Assembly (NCBI RefSeq): GCF_032461945.1
Contig: NZ_JAWCUD010000001.1
Span: 1,426,001-1,490,000 of the forward strand
DNA length: 64,000 bases
Reading direction: 5' to 3'
Source of the DNA: Paenibacillus_E violae
Lineage (GTDB): Bacteria; Bacillota; Bacilli; Paenibacillales; NBRC-103111
Part shown: positions 17,368 through 25,654 of the stretch, piece after piece
Numbering within the stretch: the first letter of the stretch is position 1
Layout: each line of letters opens with the position of its first letter
The notes under the pieces: generated by a model
Told to the model about the DNA's origin: nothing
What the model saw: only the letters and a program-made list of their open reading frames with translations
Databases searched by the model: none
Translations under genes and position numbers: made by a program

Positions 17368-18378
17368 ATGTCTTCTCAGCACATGCTCAAGCATCAGCAG
17401 CTGGGTTTAACGGACGATGACGTGCTGAAGATGTATGCTTACATGCTGAAAGCGAGAAAATTCGATGAACGCGCTACCCTGCTGCAAAGATCAGGCAAAA
17501 CGGCCTTTCACATTTCCAGCTTCGGTCAAGAAGCGGCACAGGTGGCGGCTGCATTCGCTTTAGATAAACAGCAGGATTATTTCCTTCCCTATTACAGAGA
17601 TTATGCTTTTGTGCTCACAATCGGCATGACGGTCCAGGAACTGCTGTTGGCGGCGCTGTTCAAAGCGGAGGATATTAACGGGGGCCGGCAGATGCCAGGG
17701 CATTTCGGTTATAAAAAGCACCATATCGTATCCGGCTCAAGTCCCGTAGCGACGCAAGTTCTGCATGCGGTTGGCATTGCGCTCACAGCTCTGATGAGGA
17801 AGGAAGAACATGTGGCATTCGTAACTTTTGGAGAAGGCTCGAGTAATCAAGGTGATGTGCATGAGGCTTTCAATTTCGCCGGCGTATTCAAGCTGCCTGT
17901 GATTTTCCTATGCGAAAACAATCAATATGCGATTTCTATTCCAGCCCATCGGCAGGTTGCCGGTCGTGTCGTTGATCGTGCAGCAGGGTATGGTTTTCCA
18001 GGTCAACGAGTTGACGGCAATGATGCTCTGGAAGTTTATCGTGCGGTAAAAGAAGCCAGAGAGCGTGCCGTTCGTGGCTATGGTCCCACATTAATTGAAG
18101 CAATGATGTATCGAATTCCTCCTCATTCCACCGCCGACGACGATATGCTCTATCGAACGAAGGAAGAAGTGGATTACCACAAAGATCAGGAAGGCGTTCA
18201 ACGGTTCCGGCGTTATTTAATGGAAAGTGACGTACTCAGTGAGGATTTGGATCGCGCCTTGCAAGAGAATATTGCCAAAGAAGTGAATGAAGCCACAAAA
18301 TACGCTGAAAAATCACCATTTCCGGCTCCGGAGGATGTACTCCGGCATGTGTACGCGGAAGATGGGGGTGATGTTTGA
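17368..18378 (+). CDS. bkdAA: Branched-chain 2-oxoacid dehydrogenase E1 alpha subunit
   Basis: The 336-residue protein is a thiamine-diphosphate-dependent E1 alpha. The cofactor motif runs from GEGSSNQGD (residue ~155) to CENN (182-185). Surrounding sequence (SSFGQEAAQVAAAFAL, YRDYAFVLTIG, GGRQMPGHFG, HIVSGSSPVATQ and the phosphorylation-loop-like YRIPPHSTADDD) is closest in style to branched-chain rather than pyruvate or acetoin dehydrogenases. It would decarboxylate the 2-oxo acids of valine, leucine and isoleucine and pass the acyl group to E2. ATG at 17368 is chosen because AGGAGG at 17355-17360 gives seven-base spacing; in-frame ATGs at 17344 (overlapping the icmF stop) and 17362 are less well placed. 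It overlaps or abuts E1 beta. Confidence 0.85.
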   Translation: MSSQHMLKHQQLGLTDDDVLKMYAYMLKARKFDERATLLQRSGKTAFHISSFGQEAAQVAAAFALDKQQDYFLPYYRDYAFVLTIGMTVQELLLAALFKAEDINGGRQMPGHFGYKKHHIVSGSSPVATQVLHAVGIALTALMRKEEHVAFVTFGEGSSNQGDVHEAFNFAGVFKLPVIFLCENNQYAISIPAHRQVAGRVVDRAAGYGFPGQRVDGNDALEVYRAVKEARERAVRGYGPTLIEAMMYRIPPHSTADDDMLYRTKEEVDYHKDQEGVQRFRRYLMESDVLSEDLDRALQENIAKEVNEATKYAEKSPFPAPEDVLRHVYAEDGGDV

Positions 18379-18379
18379 G

Positions 18380-19360
18380 ATGCCGATCATAACCTACTTG
18401 GAAGCTATTCGTTCAGCGATGTCGGAGGAAATGCAGCGGGATGATAACGTTTTTGTATTAGGTGAAGATATCGGAAAAGGGGGTGTCCTGAACGCCACGA
18501 AAGGCATGCGCGATAAATTCGGCGAGCTGCGGGTGCTCGATACGCCGCTTTCTGAATCAGCCATCGTAGGCGTCGCAATTGGGGCGGCGATGGTCGGTAT
18601 GAGGCCGATTGCAGAAATTCAATTTGCCGATTTCATATTTCCAGCAGCCAATCAAATCATTAGCGAAGCTGCCAAGATTCGTTATCGCTCCAATAATGAC
18701 TGGCATTGCCCGATTGTCATTCGTGCACCTTACGGCGCCACAGGCGGCGGGGGGTTGTATCATTCACAATGTCCCGAATCGGTGTTTTTTGGGACGCCGG
18801 GCCTCAAAATTGTCGCTCCGTCCACAGCTTATGACGCCAAGGGATTATTGAAAGCAGCAATTCGTGACGACGATCCGGTTCTCTTTTTCGAGCATAAAAA
18901 ATGTTATCTCTCCGTATCGGACGAAGTTCCCGCGGATGATTATACCGTCCCCATCGGTAAAGCAATAACCCGACGTGAAGGTACGGATATTACGGTCATT
19001 GCTTACGGTTTATCCGTTCAATATGCCATGAAAGCAGCGGCTGAACTGGAGTTAGAGGGCATCGGTACAGAGCTTCTTGATCTGCGAACACTGCATCCTC
19101 TTGACAAACCGGCTATTTTTGAAGCTGCAGCGAAAACAGGAAAAGTTCTAATTGTCCACGAGGATAACAAAACTGGTGGTATTGGTGCAGAGATATCGGC
19201 TATGTTGGCTGAACACCTGTTGTATGAGCTGGATGCTCCCATCATGCGCTGCGCACCGCCCGACGTTCCCCCAGTCGGGATGGCGCCGACGCTGGAGAAA
19301 TATTACCTGCCGAGTGTAGATACCGTGAAGGATGCGATGCGCCAGTTAGCGGAATTGTAG
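18380..19360 (+). CDS. bkdAB: Branched-chain 2-oxoacid dehydrogenase E1 beta subunit
   Basis: The 326-residue protein is the transketolase-like partner of the preceding E1 alpha. Typical segments are TYLEAIRSAMSEEM, FVLGEDIGKGGV, the thiamine-contacting LDTPLSESAIVGVAIGAAM, IQFADFIFPAANQI, APYGATGGGGLYHSQCPE and the C-terminal-domain strand ILIVHEDNKTGG-like. Together with E1 alpha it forms the heterotetramer that decarboxylates branched 2-oxo acids. ATG at 18380 gives the usual family length; ATG at 18371, overlapping bkdAA, is an alternative. Only a GGGGG-type ribosome-binding site is visible. The E2-core gene follows after 12 bp. Confidence 0.85.
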   Translation: MPIITYLEAIRSAMSEEMQRDDNVFVLGEDIGKGGVLNATKGMRDKFGELRVLDTPLSESAIVGVAIGAAMVGMRPIAEIQFADFIFPAANQIISEAAKIRYRSNNDWHCPIVIRAPYGATGGGGLYHSQCPESVFFGTPGLKIVAPSTAYDAKGLLKAAIRDDDPVLFFEHKKCYLSVSDEVPADDYTVPIGKAITRREGTDITVIAYGLSVQYAMKAAAELELEGIGTELLDLRTLHPLDKPAIFEAAAKTGKVLIVHEDNKTGGIGAEISAMLAEHLLYELDAPIMRCAPPDVPPVGMAPTLEKYYLPSVDTVKDAMRQLAEL

Positions 19361-19372
19361 AGGAGGGTAGCT

Positions 19373-20104
19373 ATGTCGCAAAACGAGGAATCAGGTGCAA
19401 CCCTCTCAGGCGATCAACTGCTTGCTATCAGCCCGATGCGACAAGCAATTGCTTCCCGCATGCAGCAAAGTGTCACCGAAATTCCCCATGCCTGGCTGAT
19501 GATCGAAGTTGATGTTACTAATCTCGTCAACTTGCGGCAAAAGCTGAAGGAAACCTTCTTGTTGAAAGAAGGCTTGCCGCTTACAATCTCACCTTTTGTA
19601 ATCAAAGGGATTGTGAATGCTTTAAAGGAGTTCCCGCTAATCAACGCATCATGGACCCCGGAAGGTATTGCTGTCAAAAGACATATTCATGTTTCCGTCG
19701 CAGTTGGCTCTGAGGACGCTGTGATTACGCCTGTCCTCCATCATGCGGACCGCAAATCCATAGCTGGCTTGGCGTTTGAGCTGTTTGATTTACTCAAGCG
19801 GGCAAAGGCGGGCACTTTACGAATGGCGGATATGCAAGGCGGTACGTTTACTTTTCATAATACCGGAACCATTGGGTCGATGCTTTCTTATCCCATTATT
19901 CAGCAACCGCAAGCGGCTAATCTTACCTTTGAAAATATTGTTCGGAAACCCGTTGTGATTCAAGAAATGATTGCCATCCGATCCATGGTCTCAATCTGCC
20001 TTTCGTTTGATCACCGTATTCTCGATGGGATGATTTGCGGTCGATTTTTGCAGCGCGTCAAGTATTATTTAGAAAAATATGATATGGAAACTATGATCTA
20101 CTGA
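19373..20104 (+). CDS. 2-oxoacid dehydrogenase E2 acyltransferase, catalytic core only
   Basis: The 243-residue protein covers just the E2 catalytic domain. It starts a few residues before the conserved SPMRQAIASRMQQSVTEIPHAW and contains HNTGTIGSMLSYPII with PQAANLTF, and the active-site His214-x3-Asp218-Gly219 of the chloramphenicol-acetyltransferase-like fold. Family members are normally 400-450 residues with one or more lipoyl domains and a peripheral-subunit-binding domain; both are missing. AGGAGGG precedes the ATG and the upstream stop is only 12 bp away, so no hidden N-terminal part precedes it. A lipoyl carrier must come from another protein, or the core does CoA acyl transfer with a different partner. 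The core motifs are intact, arguing against a decayed gene. Confidence 0.82.
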   Translation: MSQNEESGATLSGDQLLAISPMRQAIASRMQQSVTEIPHAWLMIEVDVTNLVNLRQKLKETFLLKEGLPLTISPFVIKGIVNALKEFPLINASWTPEGIAVKRHIHVSVAVGSEDAVITPVLHHADRKSIAGLAFELFDLLKRAKAGTLRMADMQGGTFTFHNTGTIGSMLSYPIIQQPQAANLTFENIVRKPVVIQEMIAIRSMVSICLSFDHRILDGMICGRFLQRVKYYLEKYDMETMIY

Positions 20105-20131
20105 GGCTTTTCACCTTAGGAGGATTAATGC

Positions 20132-21310
20132 ATGAAGGAAAGTGTCATTGTTGGAGGTGCCCGCACACCTTTTGGGAAAATTGGCGGCGGCTTAAAGGAT
20201 GTCTCGGCAGTCGAACTTGGCGGTACTGCAATTCGGGAGGCGATGCAGCGTTCTTCTCTTGAGCCGTCTGTGATTGAGGCTGTCATTATGGGCATGGTCC
20301 TGCAAGGGGGAGCAGGGCAAAATCCCGCGCGTCAGGCTGCGCGTTTGGCGGGTCTAGAGTGGCGTGTAACGGCAGAAACGATCAATAAGGTATGCGCATC
20401 GGGTCTGCGAAGTGTCACACTTGCTGATCAAATGATCCGTTCCGGCGATGCCGAATGCATGATTGCCGGTGGAATGGAGAGCATGAGCAGTGCCCCTTTC
20501 TTGCTGCCAAGCACCCGCTGGGGGGCGCGGATGGGGAATCAGACGACCATTGACTTAATGATTCACGATGGTTTGCTCTGCCCATTTGAACATGTCCAAA
20601 TGTTCGTTCATGGCAGCGATGTTGCCAGAGAATTCGGCTTAAGTCGTGAGCGGCAGGACGAATGGGCTCTTCGCAGTCATGTTTTGGCGATTGAGGCGAG
20701 GAGAAAAGGTTACTCAGCGGAAGAAATTGTGCCTATTGTTGTGCAATCAAAGCATGGAACAAAGCTGGTCGATGAAGACGAAGGTCCGCGAACGGATACA
20801 AGTTTGGAGAAACTTGCTGCGTTGCCGGCACTGGTGAAAGGCGGAACGATCACGGCGGGAAACGCCCCTGGCGTTAACGACGGGGCGGCGGCGATGGTCG
20901 TGATGTCAAAGGAGAAGGCAGCAGCTCACGGTGTGACCCCGCTTGCCACGATTGTCGGGTCGGCGAATGTTGGCGAGAAGGCGCCGTACATTGCGACAAC
21001 GCCTGCGTTAGCGATTCAGAAGCTGTTGCGGCAAACAGGCATCACGCTGGATCAAATCAGCCGGTTTGAAGTGAACGAAGCCTTCGCTGCGGTCTTGCTG
21101 ACCAGTGAACAAATGCTTGGATGGAATCCGGAACTTGTTAACGTGGGAGGGGGGGCCATCGCTCTCGGCCATCCTATTGGAGTAAGCGGTGCACGGATTC
21201 TGCTCACCTTAATCCATGAGCTGCGAAGAAGCGGTGGCGGCTACGGAATTGCCGCAATTTGCAGCGGGGCTGCGCAAGGTGATGCCATTCTCATTCGGGT
21301 GGACGGATGA
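20132..21310 (+). CDS. mmgA: Acetyl-CoA acetyltransferase / thiolase (MmgA-like)
   Basis: The 392-residue thiolase has Cys88 in NKVCASGLRSV as the acyl-accepting nucleophile. The other conserved segments are NEAFAAVLL, GGGAIALGHPIGVSGARI with its catalytic histidine, and CSGAAQGDAILI with the second cysteine near the C-terminus. It cleaves acetoacetyl-CoA (or longer 3-ketoacyl-CoA) to acetyl-CoA. Here it completes oxidation of the butyryl-CoA made by IcmF. AGGAGG is eight bases before the ATG. In B. subtilis mmgA opens the operon, whereas here it lies ninth. Confidence 0.9.
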   Translation: MKESVIVGGARTPFGKIGGGLKDVSAVELGGTAIREAMQRSSLEPSVIEAVIMGMVLQGGAGQNPARQAARLAGLEWRVTAETINKVCASGLRSVTLADQMIRSGDAECMIAGGMESMSSAPFLLPSTRWGARMGNQTTIDLMIHDGLLCPFEHVQMFVHGSDVAREFGLSRERQDEWALRSHVLAIEARRKGYSAEEIVPIVVQSKHGTKLVDEDEGPRTDTSLEKLAALPALVKGGTITAGNAPGVNDGAAAMVVMSKEKAAAHGVTPLATIVGSANVGEKAPYIATTPALAIQKLLRQTGITLDQISRFEVNEAFAAVLLTSEQMLGWNPELVNVGGGAIALGHPIGVSGARILLTLIHELRRSGGGYGIAAICSGAAQGDAILIRVDG

Positions 21311-21332
21311 ATAGGTTGGAGGGAGCGGGACG

Positions 21333-22187
21333 ATGAACATACAGACCATCATGGTCATTGGCGCTGGACAAATGGGGAGCGGGATCGCACAGGTGGCTGC
21401 TGCTGCAGGCTTCCGGGTGCTGCTGCACGACTCATCCTCGGAATTTCTGAACAGGGGCATACAGGCGATCAACAAACAGTTAAGCCGAAATGTTGAAAAA
21501 GGCAAACTGACCCCGGAAGGCATGGCGGAGATTGTTAGCCGCATACAACCAACTGAGTTTGTAGAGCACGCGGAGCAAGCAGATTTCGTTATCGAAGCCA
21601 TATCTGAAAATATGGCGTTGAAGGTCTTGCTGTTCCATAGGCTGGATAGTCTTTGTCCGCCTCATACGATTTTGGCGACGAATACGTCATCACTTCCTAT
21701 TTCGGAAATTGCAGCTGTTACGGGACGTCCGGAACAAATTATCGGGATGCATTTTATGAATCCAGTGCCGGTCATGCCTCTCGTAGAAGTGATTCGAGGG
21801 TTGGAGACATCGCAGGAAGTGTTCGAGGTTGTTTACGGGCTGAGTCAGCGAATGGGAAAAACACCGGTTGAAGTGAACGATTTCCCCGGCTTTGTTTCTA
21901 ACCGGATCTTGATGCCGATGATTAATGAAGCCATTTTCACCGTATATGAAGGTGTAGCCTCTATTGAATCCGTGGATAAAGTGATGAAACTCGGCATGAA
22001 TCATCCGATGGGACCGCTGGAGCTCGCGGATTTCATTGGACTAGATACGTGTCTTTCGATCATGGAAATTCTCTATGATGGTTTTAAAGATTCCAAGTAT
22101 CGGCCTTGTCCACTGCTGCGTAAATATGTGAAAGCGGGGAGATTAGGGCGTAAATCGGGGCAGGGATTTTACTCTTACCAAGAATGA
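21333..22187 (+). CDS. mmgB: 3-hydroxybutyryl-CoA dehydrogenase (MmgB-like)
   Basis: The 284-residue protein has the NAD-binding GAGQMGSGIAQVAAAAG at its start and the catalytic-dyad region GMHFMNPVPVMPLVEVIRG with the expected His. The C-terminal dimerisation domain includes GFVSNRILMPMINEAIF and MNHPMGPLELADFIGLDTCLSIMEIL. It oxidises 3-hydroxybutyryl-CoA to acetoacetyl-CoA, the step before MmgA. A crotonase for the preceding hydration is not in the cluster. It is the last gene of the run and is followed by a long inverted repeat. GGAGGGAG precedes the ATG. Confidence 0.9.
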   Translation: MNIQTIMVIGAGQMGSGIAQVAAAAGFRVLLHDSSSEFLNRGIQAINKQLSRNVEKGKLTPEGMAEIVSRIQPTEFVEHAEQADFVIEAISENMALKVLLFHRLDSLCPPHTILATNTSSLPISEIAAVTGRPEQIIGMHFMNPVPVMPLVEVIRGLETSQEVFEVVYGLSQRMGKTPVEVNDFPGFVSNRILMPMINEAIFTVYEGVASIESVDKVMKLGMNHPMGPLELADFIGLDTCLSIMEILYDGFKDSKYRPCPLLRKYVKAGRLGRKSGQGFYSYQE

Positions 22188-22213
22188 ATGGTGGAGAGAA
22201 GTGTACGTTGGGT

Positions 22214-22269
22214 AGGAACTACAGGGCGTTATTTGCGCTGAACTAGAGTGTTTTAACCCTGTAGTTCCT
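22214..22269 (+). repeat. 13-bp inverted repeat after mmgB
   Basis: AGGAACTACAGGG (22214-22226) is perfectly repeated in inverse at 22257-22269 around a 30-base loop. No T-run follows, so it is not a classical terminator, though it lies 27 bp after the mmgB stop and could protect the 3' end. GCGTTATTT occurs once in the loop and again just after the right arm. Confidence 0.55.
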
Positions 22270-22285
22270 GTTGCGTTATTTAGTG

Positions 22286-22314
22286 TTTACACGGGAACAA
22301 ATGTTTGGTATTAT
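22286..22314 (+). promoter_or_regulatory. Sigma-A-type promoter for the small VOC gene
   Basis: TTTACA (22286-22291) and TATTAT (22309-22314) are separated by 17 bp and sit 27 bp before the ATG of the downstream VOC protein. Confidence 0.65.
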
Positions 22315-22340
22315 GTGGATATTAATTCCAAATTAAGGGG

Positions 22341-22700
22341 ATGAGTGAAATGGGACGAGTTGTCTTATTTGAAATGAATAGTCAAGATCCTGAGCGTGCG
22401 GCGAATTTCTATTCTACTGTTTTTGGTTGGGAAATCGGCGCATCCAATTGGGGTTACCTTCCAGTGACAACAGGAAATGAGGACAAGCCTGGCATTCATG
22501 GCGGAATTTCTAAGGGACCAAGCGATTATCCTCATGGTATTAGAATTCAAATTCAAGTTGATAACATAGATGAAGCTATACATAACTCTGTAGAAATGGG
22601 AGCTCAAGTTGTTAGAGAGAAGATGGAATTTGATAACTTCTATCTTGCTTATTTAGTTGATCCTGTAGGAAATGGAATCGGATTGATTCAGAATAAGTAA
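22341..22700 (+). CDS. VOC-family (glyoxalase-like) protein
   Basis: The 119-residue protein is a single-domain VOC protein of the kind that begins VVLFEMNSQDPERAANFYSTVFGWEI and ends YLAYLVDPVGNGIGLIQNK. These small proteins dimerise and bind metal and small substrates, but assigned functions are rare. The glyoxalase metal ligands are not clearly all present. It stands alone behind its own sigma-A-like promoter. AAGGGG precedes the ATG. Confidence 0.8.
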   Translation: MSEMGRVVLFEMNSQDPERAANFYSTVFGWEIGASNWGYLPVTTGNEDKPGIHGGISKGPSDYPHGIRIQIQVDNIDEAIHNSVEMGAQVVREKMEFDNFYLAYLVDPVGNGIGLIQNK

Positions 22701-22866
22701 GATGGATTTGCCTTTTTTTTGTCTTGGGAATGATTGGTGTTTATTGGCATACCCCCGTAGAATGGCTTGGCAGTGCGAACAAGTATACAGATGCAGTTAG
22801 TCATAATCATTTAAATACACACGCTACTAGGGGCATCGTCTAATAAACAGCGAGAAGGAGCGAGTC

Positions 22867-23931
22867 ATGTTAAAGAGATTGGAAGAACTGTTTGGTGTAG
22901 ATTTGGGCACCTGTAATACGCTAATTTACCAGCAAAAAAAAGGTATTGTTCTGCAAGAGCCGTCCGTAGTCGCCATTCAAACAGATACAGGGGAAATCAA
23001 AGCTATTGGCCAAGAAGCCTATGATATGATTGGGAGAACTCCAGCTAATGTGGAAGTCATTTATCCGTTAAAAGATGGCGTCATTGCTAATTTTGATATG
23101 ACCTTAGCGATGCTTAAATATTTTATTGGCAAAATTAGAAAAGGATACAATTGGTTCCGGAGCTTTCACGTTTTGATTTCCGTGCCATGCGGTATTACGA
23201 ATGTGCAAAAGCGGGCCGTTGAAGAGATGATCGTTCATAAAGGAGCGAGGCGGTCAACAACGGTAGAAGAGCCGCTGGCCGCAGCGATGGGAGCAGGACT
23301 TCCTGTCGAAGAACCCATAGGCAGCATGGTCCTTGATATTGGCGGAGGAACGAGCCAAGTTGCGATTATCTCACTTGGCGGCATTGTTGTAAGTGAGGCA
23401 ATTCGCCGTGGAGGCATGTCGATTGATCAGGATATTATTGAATATGTGAAACGTGCCTACAATATGGTTATTGGTGAGCGAACGGCAGAGGAAATCAAGA
23501 AGAACGTCGCAACGGTCGTGAAACCTGTGAAGGAAATCACGATGGACATTCGGGGGCGTGACTTGATGGAAGGTTTGCCACGTAGCATTACGATCTCTTC
23601 GACGGAGATTTATGAGATTTTTGATGATTTTATGATTTCAATTGTGGAGTGCATACGGCTTGCCATGGAGAAATGCCCTCCAGAGCTCGCTGGCGACGTT
23701 ATGGAGCAAGGCATTCTGCTTTGCGGTGGCGGCGCTTTACTGGAAGGACTGGACAAGCGTCTACAACAAGAATTAGGTGTACCTGTGTATCTAGCGGAAC
23801 ATCCGATGGCATGTATTGCTCAAGGGACGGGGAAAATGCTAAACTTCAATGGGGCGATAATTGAACGATCTGCCAAACGGATGACAAAGTCTGACAAGTT
23901 GATGACAGAGAATCAAGAGAGCGTCCAATAA
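22867..23931 (+). CDS. MreB/Mbl-family actin-like protein, divergent paralogue
   Basis: The 354-residue protein has the actin-fold ATPase motifs of MreB: phosphate-1 FGVDLGTCNTLIY (usually DLGTANTLV), connect/phosphate-2 MVLDIGGGTSQVAIISLGGIV, and the adenosine-site ILLCGGGALLEGLDKRL. It also has the MreB-type VEEPLAAAMGAGLP and EIKKNVATVVKP segments. Such proteins polymerise under the membrane and direct lateral cell-wall synthesis. It is about 20 residues longer than usual, with a charged C-terminal tail, and lacks the mreCD genes that accompany the main mreB. It therefore looks like an accessory paralogue comparable in role to MreBH or Mbl. GAAGGAG precedes the ATG and an unknown gene follows after 14 bp. 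Confidence 0.87.
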   Translation: MLKRLEELFGVDLGTCNTLIYQQKKGIVLQEPSVVAIQTDTGEIKAIGQEAYDMIGRTPANVEVIYPLKDGVIANFDMTLAMLKYFIGKIRKGYNWFRSFHVLISVPCGITNVQKRAVEEMIVHKGARRSTTVEEPLAAAMGAGLPVEEPIGSMVLDIGGGTSQVAIISLGGIVVSEAIRRGGMSIDQDIIEYVKRAYNMVIGERTAEEIKKNVATVVKPVKEITMDIRGRDLMEGLPRSITISSTEIYEIFDDFMISIVECIRLAMEKCPPELAGDVMEQGILLCGGGALLEGLDKRLQQELGVPVYLAEHPMACIAQGTGKMLNFNGAIIERSAKRMTKSDKLMTENQESVQ

Positions 23932-23945
23932 AGGAGGCTTAACCA

Positions 23946-24335
23946 TTGAAGTTTAGAGCGGTATCTGAGCAAACAAAAATGAATTATATGATGTGGAGTA
24001 TTAGAAAAGAGATTGTCAAAGAAAATGCGTATTTGAATTCTCTACCCTATGATCCCTCACCCATTATGGAGATCGTCAAACAACACCTGGATGCATGGGA
24101 TCCTATCGGACTGCTGGACATGCATGGTCTTGAAGACGAATATGAAGGTGAAGCGCGAACGCTAACAATTTATATAACGAAACAAGTTTCAGATTTAGAT
24201 GCGCACAGCTTTAGCCAAGCCATCAATCAGCTATTTCGCACTTCATTCGGCGAAGAGTATCAACACCAGGATACTTCGGTTGAAATTGCATCTGCAATCC
24301 TTCAATCTCTCCGATCCAATTCAATTTTAGCGTAA
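23946..24335 (+). CDS. Unknown 129-residue protein, DUF1871-like
   Basis: The protein starts from TTG with GGAGG about nine bases upstream. The central and C-terminal part (MEIVKQHLDAWDPIGLLDMHGLEDEYEGEARTLTIYITKQ...DTSVEIASAIL) resembles DUF1871-type small proteins such as B. subtilis YugE, extended at the N-terminus by about 40 residues. No enzyme motif, signal peptide or membrane helix is visible and its function is unknown. It is 14 bp downstream of the MreB paralogue and closed by a terminator, so the two form a probable two-gene transcription unit. Confidence 0.6.
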   Translation: MKFRAVSEQTKMNYMMWSIRKEIVKENAYLNSLPYDPSPIMEIVKQHLDAWDPIGLLDMHGLEDEYEGEARTLTIYITKQVSDLDAHSFSQAINQLFRTSFGEEYQHQDTSVEIASAILQSLRSNSILA

Positions 24336-24351
24336 GGCTTGAAGCAAGTTA

Positions 24352-24375
24352 GGCACCAAGGTTGGTGCCTTTTTT
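24352..24375 (+). terminator. Terminator of the MreB-paralogue unit
   Basis: GGCACCAA-GG-TTGGTGCC is a perfect eight-base inverted repeat followed by TTTTTT. Confidence 0.9.
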
Positions 24376-24458
24376 GTGTTAAGAGGGACTTGCCATGGTT
24401 GCATTAACAAGCATTTTATAAGAGAATAGAGCGAGGTATAGAGAAATGGGGTGTCATC

Positions 24459-24719
24459 GTGAGCGAAATGCTGAACAAATATTGTGCCAAATTATTTGGC
24501 AAAACGGGTTTTATCATTGAAATTGGCGTCATCAAAAAAGTAACGAACCGGACCATCCACGTGGATTGGGGAACGAAGACGTGGATCTATCAGAATAAAG
24601 ATTTTAAATGGATCCCGCTAGACAAAGAAGAATTTGAACAAAGATATAAGAAACCTAAATTCTCTGAAGGGGCGCTTAACCGTGCGGCTGAATTGGGTTT
24701 GAAAATAACTTATAACTAA
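24459..24719 (+). CDS. Unknown 86-residue protein
   Basis: This short reading frame starts at GTG (SEMLNKYCAKLFGKTG) and is rich in aromatic and charged residues (TIHVDWGTKTWIYQNKDFKW). It lies between two strong terminators, and there is nothing else on either strand in this space, which supports it as a real gene. The ribosome-binding site is weak (a GGGG run ten bases upstream); ATG at 24468 is an alternative start. I do not recognise a family. No membrane segment or signal peptide is present; a small cytoplasmic protein is the safest description. Confidence 0.5.
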   Translation: MSEMLNKYCAKLFGKTGFIIEIGVIKKVTNRTIHVDWGTKTWIYQNKDFKWIPLDKEEFEQRYKKPKFSEGALNRAAELGLKITYN

Positions 24720-24740
24720 CAGGCAGGCAATATAAATCGA

Positions 24741-24782
24741 AATGACTTGAATTCCTACGGGGAAATTCAAGTCATTTTTATA
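24741..24782. terminator. Bidirectional terminator between convergent genes
   Basis: AAATGACTTGAATT and its exact inverse form a 14-bp stem around a ten-base loop, flanked by T-rich sequence on the plus strand. It serves the convergent 86-residue gene and the hydrolase gene. Confidence 0.85.
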
Positions 24783-24793
24783 TCTGCTAATTT

Positions 24794-25654
24794 TTAAGGT
24801 TTAGCTTGGTTCGCTCGAACGTCTTGCAGCCACTCGCCTACAATAGATAGAGCTTCTTCCGATTTTACGATCCTGTCATGGTCATGGTCAGCTAGAACGC
24901 GGACTTTGGCAGGTGTATATTTGTTGTACAAAGGTTCATAGGCGTGGGCATTAAAGACTTCATCTTCTTCACCAACGAGGACGAAAGTAGACGCGTTTAA
25001 TTGGCGCAAATAGTTCTCATATTGATTATCTAACATGCGGGTTACAGCCAATCGATAGCTTAGCTGGCAAGTTTCAGTGCCATGCAGTTTATCCTGAGGC
25101 GTAAGTCGTCGATAAACAACGGTATGGTTAAACTTGGTAATGCCAATTGCATTGAGTCCCATCAACAACGCATATTTCGGAATGCTTACTGTAGATTCAT
25201 TATTGTTGCCGTCTTTGCGAGCAAGTGGAGAATTGGGACTAAGAGCAGAAGAAATAAGCAAATAGGCATGAATATTCGCGTGAATCGGGCGAATTGTTTG
25301 CCTCAGAGCCGTAGCTCCACCTGCAGAATGACCGCCAAAGATGATAGTTGCATCCGGATAACAACTTTGGATGTGGTGAATTAAATCTTCGATGTCATCG
25401 TCCAGCTGTCCGATATAATCGATGTCGCCTCGGCGAAGCGGATTTTCTCCATAACCGCGTAAATCGGGTAAGAGGACAGTTGCCAAATGTTGTTCGGACA
25501 TGTATGTACCAAACTCACGTAAATAGAGGCTGGGTTCTGTAATGCCATGCAAAAAAATGAGCACAATATCGGAAGGTCCTTCGAAATGCCGGTAAGGCAG
25601 TTTAGCGCCATCTCGGGCAGTAAACGTTTTATAATCAGTCATATAGCTTGTCAT
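24794..25654 (-). CDS. Alpha/beta hydrolase (lysophospholipase-like)
   Basis: The 286-residue protein has the alpha/beta-hydrolase layout. The oxyanion strand is VLIFLHGITEPS, followed by LLPDLRGYGENP, the nucleophile elbow GGHSAGG (Ser within GHSAG), the acid region VLVGEEDEVF and a C-terminal DHDHDRIV with the catalytic histidine. There is no signal peptide, so it acts in the cytoplasm. It resembles monoacylglycerol lipase/lysophospholipase-type esterases but the substrate is not predictable. It is divergent from the SDR gene over about 160 bp. GGAGTG is the probable ribosome-binding site. Confidence 0.85.
   Translation of the reverse strand: MTSYMTDYKTFTARDGAKLPYRHFEGPSDIVLIFLHGITEPSLYLREFGTYMSEQHLATVLLPDLRGYGENPLRRGDIDYIGQLDDDIEDLIHHIQSCYPDATIIFGGHSAGGATALRQTIRPIHANIHAYLLISSALSPNSPLARKDGNNNESTVSIPKYALLMGLNAIGITKFNHTVVYRRLTPQDKLHGTETCQLSYRLAVTRMLDNQYENYLRQLNASTFVLVGEEDEVFNAHAYEPLYNKYTPAKVRVLADHDHDRIVKSEEALSIVGEWLQDVRANQAKP

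Noticed and set aside
23946..24719. The unknown genes beside the MreB paralogue as a defence or mobile island
   Set aside because: No integrase, repeats or compositional change; neighbours are ordinary chromosomal genes.
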